NCBI GenBank assembly: GCA_963773195.1
Contig: CAVZAE010000008.1
Location: 62,001-126,000, forward strand
DNA: 64,000 nt
Reading direction: 5' to 3'
From: CAIWHR01 sp963773195
GTDB lineage: Bacteria > Pseudomonadota > Gammaproteobacteria > Burkholderiales > Casimicrobiaceae
Shown here: positions 56,132 to 64,000 of the stretch, one piece after another
Position numbering within the stretch: the first letter of the stretch is position 1
Layout of the letters: each line of letters opens with the position of its first letter
Translations under genes and position numbers: made by a program
The notes under the pieces: model-generated
What the model was told of the DNA's origin: nothing
The model's database searches: none
What the model saw: the letters and a program-made list of their open reading frames with translations, nothing else

Positions 56132-57949
56132 ATGCGCGATCACGTCGTCATTTGCGGATTAGGTCGGATCGGACGGCGGGTCCTTGACCTCCTGCGCTCC
56201 GCAGGCGTCCTCGCGGTCGCCATAGATCTCAAACTCGATCCCGGCGATGTGAGCGACGCTTGCGTCCAATTCATTTCCGGCGATTTCCGCAGGCGCGAAG
56301 TGCTGGAATCCGCAATGCTCGCAGAAGCTCGTGCCGCTCTCGTGCTGACTTCTGACGACCTTGTCAATCTCTCGGCTCTAATGACCGTACTGCAAGCCAG
56401 GCCCGAGCTGCGCGTTGTGGTCCGCATGTTCAACCCCAGCCTCATATCCCGCCTCGGGGCTGTTACAAGCAACGTCTTCGCCCTCTCCGACTCGGCGTTG
56501 GCCGCGCCGATGCTCGCCTTGATCGCCCACAGCGGCGGCGCCCTCGCGGGTTTTACCGTCAATGCTCAGCAGCCCATGGTCCTAACCGAATGGACGGCGC
56601 GCCGGGGCAAAGCCGGTGTCGGCAAACCCCTGATCGATTGGCAACAACAATACGGCGTTCATGTCGTGGCGCGGCAACAGGCCGATGGTCGGTGGCAATT
56701 CTTCGCAGATCTCGACCTTGCCGTTCCTCTGAAAATGGGCGATCGCCTGATCGTATGTGGAACAACGAACAAGATGAATGCGCTGACCGACCACGGCGAA
56801 GGTGAACCGCATCGGCAAAGCTCAGGCGAGCTGTGGCGCCGCCTGGGACGAATGCTCCGCCGCGTGTGGAGTGAGATCGATTTTCCCATGAAACTCGGCG
56901 CAGCGATCTTCTCCGCCGTCATCATTGTCAGCGCGATCGTCTTTCGTTTCGGCATGAAGAACGACACGCTAGTCGATGCCTTTTATCGCGCTATTAGCCT
57001 GGTGGCGACCGGAGCCGACATGCACGGCAACGAAACCGACCCCGGCTCCTGGCAGCGGGGTTTCATCAGTGTCCTGCGGCTCATGGGCGTTGCGCTGACC
57101 GCGGCCTTCACCGCCGTCTTGACTAACTACCTCGTGCGCGCTCACTTGGGCGGAGCACTCGAGGTACGGCGCATTCCCGAGAAAGGCCACATCATCCTGG
57201 TAGGACTGGGAAACGTCGGATTTCGCGTCGTCGAGCAATTGACCCGCTTGGGCGAACGTGTCGTGGCTATCGAACGGCAACGCGACAACCGGTTCGTAAC
57301 CACGGCCCGCCGCCTCGGAGCAGCCGTCATCGTCGGCGATGGAACCGTAACCGAGGTTCTGCGTCAGGCACACGCTGCCAAGGCCAAGTCTCTCCTCGCA
57401 ACGACGCGCAGCGACCTGACCAATCTCGAAATCGGTCTCTTGGCTCGGGAGGTCGACCCGAAAAAGCGCGTCGTCGTCCGCTTGAGTGACTCGCGCTTGG
57501 CCCAATTGCTTCGCGACGAAGCAGATATTCGACTAGCCATGTCGATCCCGGACCTGGCCGCTCCCGCCTTCGTCGCGGGCCTCTGGGGCGATCGCGTCCG
57601 CGCCATTTTGCTCGTCGAGGGGCAACTGCTAGCGGTGGTCGATCTTGCGGCGCACTCCGACCATTTGTTGGCGGGCCGGACGATCGCCGACCTTGCCCAA
57701 ACGTACCGCATCCTCCCCATAGCCCTGACAGTCGATGGCCAGATACGGTTGGACAACTTGCCTAGCGCGACGCTGGAACCTGATTCCAGCCTAACCGCTC
57801 TTGTCAGCTTCCGCGACCTGGAACTCCTCTTCCAACGCGAATCCGGGGCCTACCTGCGGCCATCCGCGGCAAACATCGCCCGCTACCCTCTTCCGGTAGT
57901 TGGCGACGGTTTGGAAGACCAGAGTAACGTCCGCTTCGACGCGAACTAA
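56132..57949 (+). CDS. Two-RCK (TrkA-N) potassium-channel-like membrane protein
   Basis: 605-aa protein with an N-terminal NAD-binding RCK domain (GLGRIG at 9-14, D at 32), a membrane segment pair (about 253-274 and 310-336) with a pore-type loop between them, and a second RCK domain (GLGNVG at 358-363, E at about 378) with a C-terminal TrkA-C-like part. The loop reads FYRAISLVATGADMHG where potassium channels have TVGYG, so selectivity or even conduction is doubtful. ATG at 56132 has GGAAAGA upstream. Composition is less GC-rich than the core genes. Potassium or ion regulation is likely, but details are inference. Confidence 0.82.
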   Translation: MRDHVVICGLGRIGRRVLDLLRSAGVLAVAIDLKLDPGDVSDACVQFISGDFRRREVLESAMLAEARAALVLTSDDLVNLSALMTVLQARPELRVVVRMFNPSLISRLGAVTSNVFALSDSALAAPMLALIAHSGGALAGFTVNAQQPMVLTEWTARRGKAGVGKPLIDWQQQYGVHVVARQQADGRWQFFADLDLAVPLKMGDRLIVCGTTNKMNALTDHGEGEPHRQSSGELWRRLGRMLRRVWSEIDFPMKLGAAIFSAVIIVSAIVFRFGMKNDTLVDAFYRAISLVATGADMHGNETDPGSWQRGFISVLRLMGVALTAAFTAVLTNYLVRAHLGGALEVRRIPEKGHIILVGLGNVGFRVVEQLTRLGERVVAIERQRDNRFVTTARRLGAAVIVGDGTVTEVLRQAHAAKAKSLLATTRSDLTNLEIGLLAREVDPKKRVVVRLSDSRLAQLLRDEADIRLAMSIPDLAAPAFVAGLWGDRVRAILLVEGQLLAVVDLAAHSDHLLAGRTIADLAQTYRILPIALTVDGQIRLDNLPSATLEPDSSLTALVSFRDLELLFQRESGAYLRPSAANIARYPLPVVGDGLEDQSNVRFDAN

Positions 57950-59405
57950 TTGCCGCTATCCGGAATGCCGAACCTACGGTCCTCACCGCTGAGCACGAAA
58001 CGCGCGCTACCGCCACCTATTGCGCGCTACTGAGACCGTCCGTGCTGCTATTCTCGCTGCCGAGGCGAATTGCGCCGTCGTAGCCTGCCGCTCGGCCCTG
58101 TCGAGCTCGTTGAGTATGGCAATGCTCTGAAAATGTAGAAGCGCTTTACTCGTCATCACAGTAGCGCCGACTCGTCGGGTTGGAGCGTGTTCGTTCATGT
58201 TGGGGGCCCTGCCGATAACATTTGCCGGGGACCTGCGCTTCCCTCAGCGGCCGTCGTTCCGAGGTGCCGGCAAAGGCGGAGGCGGTGCGGATGGCGCGAG
58301 CAAGCGTTCCTCGAGCTGATGTCGCAACTGTTCCGCGATCTCGATTTCGGCACTGGTAGTGAAGCAAGGCACCGGATCCGCGTTGGTGCCATGATTGTGC
58401 AGTTCAATCTTGAGCATATCGGGCTGCTTCGCTTGGGAGAAATGACCTCAAAGACTCGCCGCCCGGGTACGTGCATGTCGCGTGCCAGCGATGGAATGTC
58501 CTGTAAAAACAAACTACGGGGCCCGGTATGCAGCATCTACCGCTTGCTGTGGAGTACTCCGTGTAAACATTCGCGACACCTTGGCCGTGGGGTTGGGCTC
58601 CGCCACTGTGCACGGCAAATGGGACCATTGGAACGCCAAATCGACCTGGCTGCTCCCCCTCCGTGGTGCTGGAGAAGCATCGCGCTTGAATGTCCGCTTC
58701 TTGTCCCGCCCAAGGGCCGGGAAGGGTCGAAAGCCATGCGCGACCGCACATCAACGCCTCGTCCCATGCACCTCTGTTGGACTGGCAACGGTCGCGGCGC
58801 GTCACTTCGACCGTTGACCGATGGCGCCCGGCCGATTGTGGCGCGAAGGAATCCTTACCTCGGTCTCGCCGCCAAGGCTGGCGAACCAAATCCGCTATTT
58901 CCTTCGCCGAGCGCGATGTGATTGCGGAACGCTATCGCGAGTGGGAGATCACCGGATCGCCAGAATTGCGTCAGTCGATCGGTGCGGCGTTCACCCCGTG
59001 GATTTAGGTGCCCGCAGGATGGCTGCTTGCGGCCCTGGTATCCATCTTGATTATTTCTTCTTCGCCCTCCTCCGTCTTCCGTTGGTAGTCGTCGTAGGAC
59101 ATGCTGGTGGTTGCCGAGAGATCGCTCCCCTCGCGCGAGCGCTAGCTGCACCGGGAGATTTCCGACTGCGCTGATCAATCGGTAGTTGTCTCGAAGGAAT
59201 TGGGGGCATATGCTTTCTTAGGCTAGCTGTCTTACTGGCGTTCCCTGGAAAAGGCGAAATGCTGGGTTGTAGCTAACAACACGGGGCGAAGAATCCAAAT
59301 TCTGTATTGATGAGGCGACTCCGTACGCTTGGCGAGCTCCAAGCACGGATAGAAACAAAGCCCAAGAACGTAAGAAGAGTGGGCTACAAAACGGGGGGAA
59401 ACGCA
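57950..59405. other. 1.46-kb stretch without a recognisable gene
   Basis: Short open frames exist on both strands but none shows a family motif, a good ribosome-binding site or a consistent composition. On the minus strand 58156-58010 would give MTSKALLHFQSIAILNELDR, then AERQATTAQFASAARIAART (49 codons), the most protein-like stretch. A motif ATGTCCGCTT occurs at 58689-58698 and again at 62650-62659, which hints at scattered repeat sequence. This reads as decayed DNA inside the putative island. Confidence 0.45.
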
Positions 59406-62400
59406 ATGCGACGCACGCTCCTGGTTGGCTTCCTGGCCACCGCTGTTGGTGGTGCCCTCGTTTCTGGCAGTGCAAGCGCTCAGACATGTGCCCCGAATGT
59501 CCCGCACATCACCGGCACATGGACCACGCTTCCCTATCAGATGCCGATCAACCCGATCTCAGCCAACGTCCTCCCTAATGGGAATGTCTTGATCGTCGCG
59601 GGATCGGAGAATGACGCGAGGAACAACTCAAAAGGCGCGGAGAGCTACCGCGCTGCGATCTGGGATCCGACCGGCACAGACGAGAGCAGCATTGCCGTTC
59701 AGAACCTGACCTACGATGTGTTTTGCAGCGGCACGGCCGCCTTGCCCGACGGGCGCTCGCTCGTCGTTGGGGGCACGTCCGATTACTCGTTCAAGGGCGA
59801 GAGCCGGGCTTCCATCTTCGATCCCAGGACTGGGAAGTTCGCGCAGTCGCAAAGCATGGCGGACGGCCGCTGGTACGCCACGGCCACGACACTCGGTGAC
59901 GGCCGCGTGATGGCGATGTCTGGACTGACTCTGAGCGGCGGCACAAGCACGACCGTCGAGATCTACGATCTTGCGAACGCAGGAGCGGGATGGAGATCTC
60001 CAACGAGCGTCCCGTTTGGTCCGCCGCTTTACCCGCGCGTCTTTCTGCTGCCGAATGGGACGGTCTTTTATACGGGACAGGGAAGCGGCTCAGGGAACGC
60101 GAACGCCTGGATTTTCGACCCTGCGAGCGGGACCTAGACAGTTTCGGCCGCAAGGACGAGAACCGGTCCTATGGATCGTCAGTCATCCTGCCGCTGCTGC
60201 CCCCTAACTACACTCCGCGGGTCATGAACTTCGGAGGCGGCAGTCCCGCCAGCCCGACGACGGACATCATCGACCTCTCCGTGGCCTCTCCGACCTATGC
60301 GGCGGGGCCTAACATGTCCACGGGCCGCATCCAAATGAATGCGGTCATCCTCCCCAACGGTAAAGTGCTTGCAGAGGGCGGCTCGGTCAATAACGAGGCC
60401 CCCGACACTCCAGGGAAGACCGCTGATCTATACGATCCGGTCACCAACACATTCAGTTCGGCGGGTGCTGCAGCCTATTCGCGCCTCTATCACTCTGTAG
60501 CGTTGCTCCTCCCTGATGCGACGGTTGTGAGCATGGGCAGCAACCCAGGGTCGCGGGGAAGCTATGAGGCAGCGATCGAGATCTACACTCCGCCTTATCT
60601 GTTCGATGCGAACGATCACTTGATCACCACGAATCGTCCGAGCATCACTGCGATCTCGCCAGCTTCCGGAGTCATCGGATACAACGCACCCTTCTCCGTC
60701 GGTTACACGAGCACATCGGTGATCGCCTCGGCGGTGCTCGTACGCCCCGGCTCGGCTACCCACGCCGAGGACATGGACCAGCGGCTGATTGGTCTGTGCG
60801 GTCCTTCACCGCAGCCGCCCTGCAGCGTTGCGAACAACACTCTCAATCTGACAACTCCACTGAACGGTAACGTAGCCCCTCCTGGCTACTACATGTTGTT
60901 CCTTCTCGACAGTGCCGGCGTTCCTTCGACGGCGCAATTCATCCAGCTCACGCAGTACTCAACGGTGCCGCCAGTGGGTGCGATCGCCGCGCCCTCTTCC
61001 GACGTAAACATATCTGCCGGGGGCACTGTCGCATTCGGCACGAGCACCGTCGCTTCCAAGTACTCGTGGGTCTTCCCCGGTGGATCGCCCGCCACGTCGA
61101 CGGCGCAAAATCCAGGAAACGTGACGTTCCCCAATGCTGGTACCTATCAAGTCTCGTTAACCGTCATCGACTCGAGCAATCACGCGGATCCGAGTCCGCC
61201 CACCCGAACGATCACGGTGCTGCCTACCACACCCGACTTCTTGATCACCATCGGTCAGGCTGCGCAGGAAGTCGTCCCGGGAGGATCTGCTGCTTTCACA
61301 GTTACGGTCACGCCACAAAGCGGCTTTACGGGTACGGTGAGCTTGAGTGTCGGCAGCGAAAGCGGGTTCCCTGCGGGCATCACAAGTGGTGGATTCAGCC
61401 CAACCGGCATAAGCGGCTCCGGCTCCTCGACGCTGACCATGAATACCGCAACCAGCACGGTTCCCTGGGCGCTGTCGCTGACTGTCACGGGCACCAGTGG
61501 GACGATCAGCCATACCGCATCGACCACGTTGCTGGTAAATCTGGCGCCCCCCGCCAGCCTGACAGCCGCTCCGGGTGACACTCTAGTCAGCTTGTCGTGG
61601 CCGGCCTCAGTCGGCGCAACCAGTTACCACGCGAAGAGGGCGACGGCGAGCGGTGGACCGTACCAGACCCTTGCCTGCCCCATCGGGACGAGTTACACCG
61701 ACACCGGCCTAACCAACGGTGTCAGTTATTTCTATGTCGTGTCTGCAGCATTCAGTGGCAGTCCTAACGCAGGCGGAGAGAGCGCTGACTCGGACGAGGC
61801 AAGCGCGATACCTCGGCCGCCGCCGCCGTCGCCACCTACGGGTCTCGCAGCGACGCCCAGCAGCGGTCAAATTGCTCTCGCCTGGAATCCATCCTCAGGT
61901 GCCACCAGCTACCGAGTGAAGCGCGCGACGGTCAGTGGCGGACCCTACGGGGTCATCAAGACTCTGACTTCGACCAGCTATACCGATACCGGCGTCGCGA
62001 ATGGTACGACTTATTATTACGTAGTATCGGCCGTCAACTCCGGCGGAGAAAGTAGCAATTCGTCCGAGGTTAACGCTACGCCTCCGGTGCCTCCGCCCTC
62101 GCCACCCGCGGGTCTCGCAGCGACGCCCAGCAGCGTCCAAATTGCCCTCGCTTGGAATCCATCCTCAGGTGCGACGAGCTACCGTGTGAAGCGCGCGACG
62201 GTCAGTGGCGGACCCTATGGGGTCATCGCGACTCCGACTTCGACCAGTTATACCGATACCAGCGTGACGAGTGGTACGACCTATTACTACGTAGTATCGG
62301 CCGTCAACTCCGCCGGAGAAAGTAACAACTCGTCCGAGGTTAACGCTACGCCTCAGGTGTTGGTGCCCGCTGCGCCTACGAGTCTCACCGCCAAGTCAAA

Positions 62401-62644
62401 CAAGCCAAAGACCATCGACCTACGTTGGATTCAGTCCATTACTTCGGGAGTCACGAAGAACAACATTTACCGACGGACGAGCAGTGGCTCGTACCCCTCA
62501 ACCCCGATGGCCACCATTAACGCGACCACCGTTTATCGGGACGCAGGTGTTTCGAGCGGAGCAACCTATTGCTATGTCGTCACCGCAACAGGCAGCGGTG
62601 GCGAGAGCGGTCGCTCAAATGAGGCGTGCACCGGCGTGAAATAG
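59406..62644 (+). pseudogene. Secreted galactose-oxidase-like copper radical oxidase with FnIII repeats, broken
   Basis: Begins at ATG 59406 (GGGGGGAAA upstream) with a signal peptide (MRRTLLVGFL to GSASA, about 25 aa). A kelch-type propeller follows. Active-site equivalents of galactose oxidase are present: C107 (VFCSG) and Y157 (RWYAT), which would form the Cys-Tyr cofactor, then Y-H at 60488-60493 (RLYHS) and H at 60761 (THAEDMDQR) as copper ligands. The E-set/DUF1929-like domain is followed by a PKD-type domain, an Ig-like domain and four fibronectin III domains to 62644. It is broken at 60135-60137 by TAG where TGG is expected (FDPASGT-W), and about 15 bp later the frame shifts (one base missing). 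Corrected length would be about 1,079 aa. Confidence 0.85.
61823..62362 (+). repeat. Two near-identical 270-bp tandem FnIII units
   Basis: Two consecutive units of 270 bp (61823-62092 and 62093-62362) are nearly identical at DNA level, for example GGTCTCGCAGCGACGCCCAG at 61841 and 62111. Each encodes one 90-residue fibronectin III domain plus a proline linker. They reflect a recent internal duplication. Confidence 0.85.
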
Positions 62645-62853
62645 TTTCCGATGTCCGCTTTGGGTTGCGGATTTAAGCGGACGGCGCGCTTGGCGGCCCG
62701 CTTCCTTCGGCGGTCGGTCGACCGGCGGAAGCGGTGGAACCCGTGTCGGTGATGGCAACGACAGGTCTCAGCGCGCGACGCCGGGGGTAACGCGGGAGGT
62801 AACGGCTGACGTTGTCGCCAATCCGCTCCACCCTCCCCCCATGACCATTTGGT
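62645..62853. other. Non-coding stretch leading to tRNA-like end
   Basis: No gene seen. It starts with the ATGTCCGCTT motif noted at 58.69 kb and ends at the tRNA-Cys-like 3' end. A short inverted repeat around 62709-62740 (CGGCGGTCGG/CCGGCGG) is unremarkable. Confidence 0.4.
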
Positions 62854-62879
62854 CGGTTCGATTCCGACCTCCGCCTCCA
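62854..62879 (+). repeat. tRNA-Cys 3'-end copy (possible att site)
   Basis: CGGTTCGATTCCGACC followed by TCCGCCTCCA, 25 of 26 bases identical to 55502-55527. The T stem here (GTCGG/CCGAC) pairs perfectly, unlike that of the tRNA-Cys gene. No 5' tRNA half is present, so it is not a gene. Confidence 0.6.
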
Positions 62880-63077
62880 AACCCTACTACGGGCACGTTG
62901 CGAACAGATCGCAGCAGCGTGTTCAGCGGCAATGGCGTGACGGTGAACACGCCGGACGCTACCGTGGTGCTGCGCGGCCTGTCGATCAACGGCCAGGACG
63001 GCAGCAATGGCATCGTCCTCGGAACCCCTTGCGCCAGCCACGTTCTAAACGACTCAGCCTGTTCCCGCCTATTCTAA
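62880..63077 (+). pseudogene. Beta-helix protein fragment (N-terminal type)
   Basis: Directly after the tRNA-like end, about 60 codons (RSSVFSGNGVTVNTPDATVV, then LRGLSINGQDGSNGIVLGTP) have beta-helix character before a stop at 63075-63077. It resembles the fragments at 46.9 and 47.4 kb in style and may be from the same family. No start codon with a ribosome-binding site belongs to it. Confidence 0.45.
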
Positions 63078-63095
63078 TAATTCGAGGAGCGTCCG

Positions 63096-63542
63096 ATGTC
63101 TGCGAGACGGGTTGTTTCTTCGCTGTGCTCCCTGCTACTCGTGGCTGCGGGCGCGGTGTTTGCCGCCGCCCCGGCACAATCGCTCGGGATTAAGTTGCAG
63201 GATTCCTCGACCGATCCATCGATTGTGCACATGCGCATCGTGCTCGACCAAGGGACGATCAAACCCGGGCGCGTCACTCTCCATGCCGAGAACCAGTCGA
63301 GGAGCTCGGTGCACGAGGTCATCATCGCGCGCGGTGACGGCGCCCAGGAACTTCCGATGGACGCGAAGCGCGTCCGCGTGATCGAAAGCCGCGTACGGCG
63401 CCTTGGAGAAATTGCCGACCTCGCGCCGGGAAAGTCGGGCAAGCTGACCCTGGACCTCAAGCCTGGTAGCTACGTGCTGTTCTGTAACCAGCCCGGGCAC
63501 TACCAAGACGGCATGTTTGCCACGTTGACCGTCGCCCCATGA
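63096..63542 (+). CDS. Exported cupredoxin-domain protein
   Basis: 148-aa protein with a signal peptide (about residues 1-25, ending VFAAAPA) and one cupredoxin-like beta-sandwich. Type 1 copper ligands can be placed as H73 (SVHEVII), C130, H135 and M140 (FCNQPGHYQDGM). It is similar to small periplasmic copper proteins and sulfocyanin/plastocyanin-like domains. ATG at 63096 has GAGGAG 8 nt upstream. It would carry electrons or copper in the periplasm. It lies after the broken copper oxidase gene, but a functional link is only suggested by proximity. Confidence 0.85.
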   Translation: MSARRVVSSLCSLLLVAAGAVFAAAPAQSLGIKLQDSSTDPSIVHMRIVLDQGTIKPGRVTLHAENQSRSSVHEVIIARGDGAQELPMDAKRVRVIESRVRRLGEIADLAPGKSGKLTLDLKPGSYVLFCNQPGHYQDGMFATLTVAP

Positions 63543-63582
63543 CGCAGGTGCGCGACGCGTCTTGTCCTTCGGCTGAGATCAA

Positions 63583-63955
63583 CTAGGGCCGAATATCCCG
63601 GCAGGTCGCCGTGCCAAAGGCGCCTGTCTTGCGCCAGATGGCGAAAGGTGATGAGGAGCGTAGTACCGTCGGGCCGCCGAAGTCCGCGGATACGCTGTCA
63701 TCGCCGGAAATCGAGGAAATCGAACCCGAGAATTCCACACCGGGGGTTCGTAATGGTCGCGTTTGCCAGAGCAACGACCGGTGGTGAGAGAAACCAGTTT
63801 TGCGTGCAGCTGACGGAGTTGCCCAGGCACCCCGCGATGCTGTCGCCGATCAAGGTCGCTGCCGCTTGCTGAGGCGCGCATGTCACTCCCGGCACAAGTG
63901 CACCCGCGACCAACACCGATCTCGTTAAGCTATTGCGCCGGGCATCGGCGAGCAT
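63583..63955 (-). pseudogene. Remnant of an exported (PEP-CTERM-like) protein
   Basis: On the minus strand the frame from 63955 gives a hydrophobic N-terminal stretch and then AATLIGDSIAGCLGNSVSCT, WFLSPPVVALANATITNP; near 63740 the reading continues in another frame as GVEFSGSISSISGDDSVSAD and stops at 63583. Strand-rich, D/S/G-rich text of this kind is typical of the beta-sandwich part of PEP-CTERM exported proteins, but no C-terminal sorting signal remains. One frameshift and loss of the 3' part make it a likely pseudogene. Confidence 0.5.
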
Positions 63956-64000
63956 TGACCTGCGTCAAGGCCGCCTTCGCCAATACGGTGAAAATGCCAC

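Noticed and set aside
58187..58921. A 244-codon plus-strand open frame in the gene-poor stretch
   Set aside because: Mixed composition, no ribosome-binding site, no motif; overlapping frames on the other strand look equally good.
62572..63013. Minus-strand frames reading GGGGRNRT and EVGIEPT
   Set aside because: These are the well-known false translations of DNA antisense to a tRNA 3' end; here they reveal the tRNA-like remnant and are not genes.

Overview
The window is a GC-rich chromosomal segment of a betaproteobacterium. The evidence is gene order: ftsK diverging from trxB-smr; a yhdP-nitrilase block diverging from glnE; yrdC-domain/M50 protease/trpS/scpA/scpB/rluB as one leftward operon; rluC diverging from rne; and a cysB that opens with TTG. 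The genus cannot be named from the sequence. Two tRNA genes (Gly-GCC, Cys-GCA) are present. I saw no rRNA gene, no CRISPR array and no intact transposase.

Layout. 0-5.3 kb: ftsK (5' part), trxB, smr, asnS. 5.4-10.7 kb: a leftward unit of MaoC-like hydratase, nitrilase-family amidase and the giant AsmA/YhdP-like envelope protein. 10.8-16.3 kb: rightward glnE, ilvE, a 64-aa zinc-finger protein, waaF and an NTF2-like protein. 16.5-19.3 kb: a small accessory block with a thioredoxin-fold protein, an alpha/beta hydrolase, a trypsin-like protease and a 74-aa protein that resembles the protease's own N-terminal domain. 19.5-28.7 kb: leftward tldD, a branched-chain amino-acid-type ABC importer (livF, fused livM-livG, livH, livK), mscL, glnB and nadE. 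28.7-31.6 kb: rightward N-acyltransferase, enoyl-CoA hydratase and SDR. 31.6-37.3 kb: the leftward scpAB/rluB operon. 37.4-41.0 kb: rightward cysB, Bcr/CflA-type MFS, DUF192 protein and a LuxR-type quorum-sensing solo regulator. 41.0-46.6 kb: gph-like phosphatase, rluC, rne with a long leader, and a low-molecular-weight tyrosine phosphatase.

46.7-49.4 kb is a graveyard: a piece of a tyrosine integrase, two pieces of beta-helix proteins and a solute-binding-protein gene broken by many frameshifts. The graveyard abuts uvrB so closely that uvrB lost its own stop and now reads antisense through the dead gene. 49.4-55.5 kb returns to core genes: uvrB, an MsbA-like exporter, a DUF421 protein, an aromatic/aspartate aminotransferase and the two tRNAs. 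55.5-62.9 kb looks like an insertion next to tRNA-Cys. It is visibly less GC-rich, is followed by a copy of the tRNA 3' end, and carries a two-RCK potassium-channel-like protein and a broken galactose-oxidase-like secreted protein with fibronectin III repeats. The last kilobase has a further beta-helix fragment, a secreted cupredoxin and the remnant of an exported protein.

A recurring oddity is single-base frameshifts in otherwise well-conserved genes (asnS, tldD, rluB, the trypsin-like protease, yhdP). Most look like one extra base in a GC-rich run. Sequence error is the simplest explanation, so these genes should be read as probably intact until re-sequenced. The 46.7-49.4 kb fragments and the oxidase gene look like true decay.
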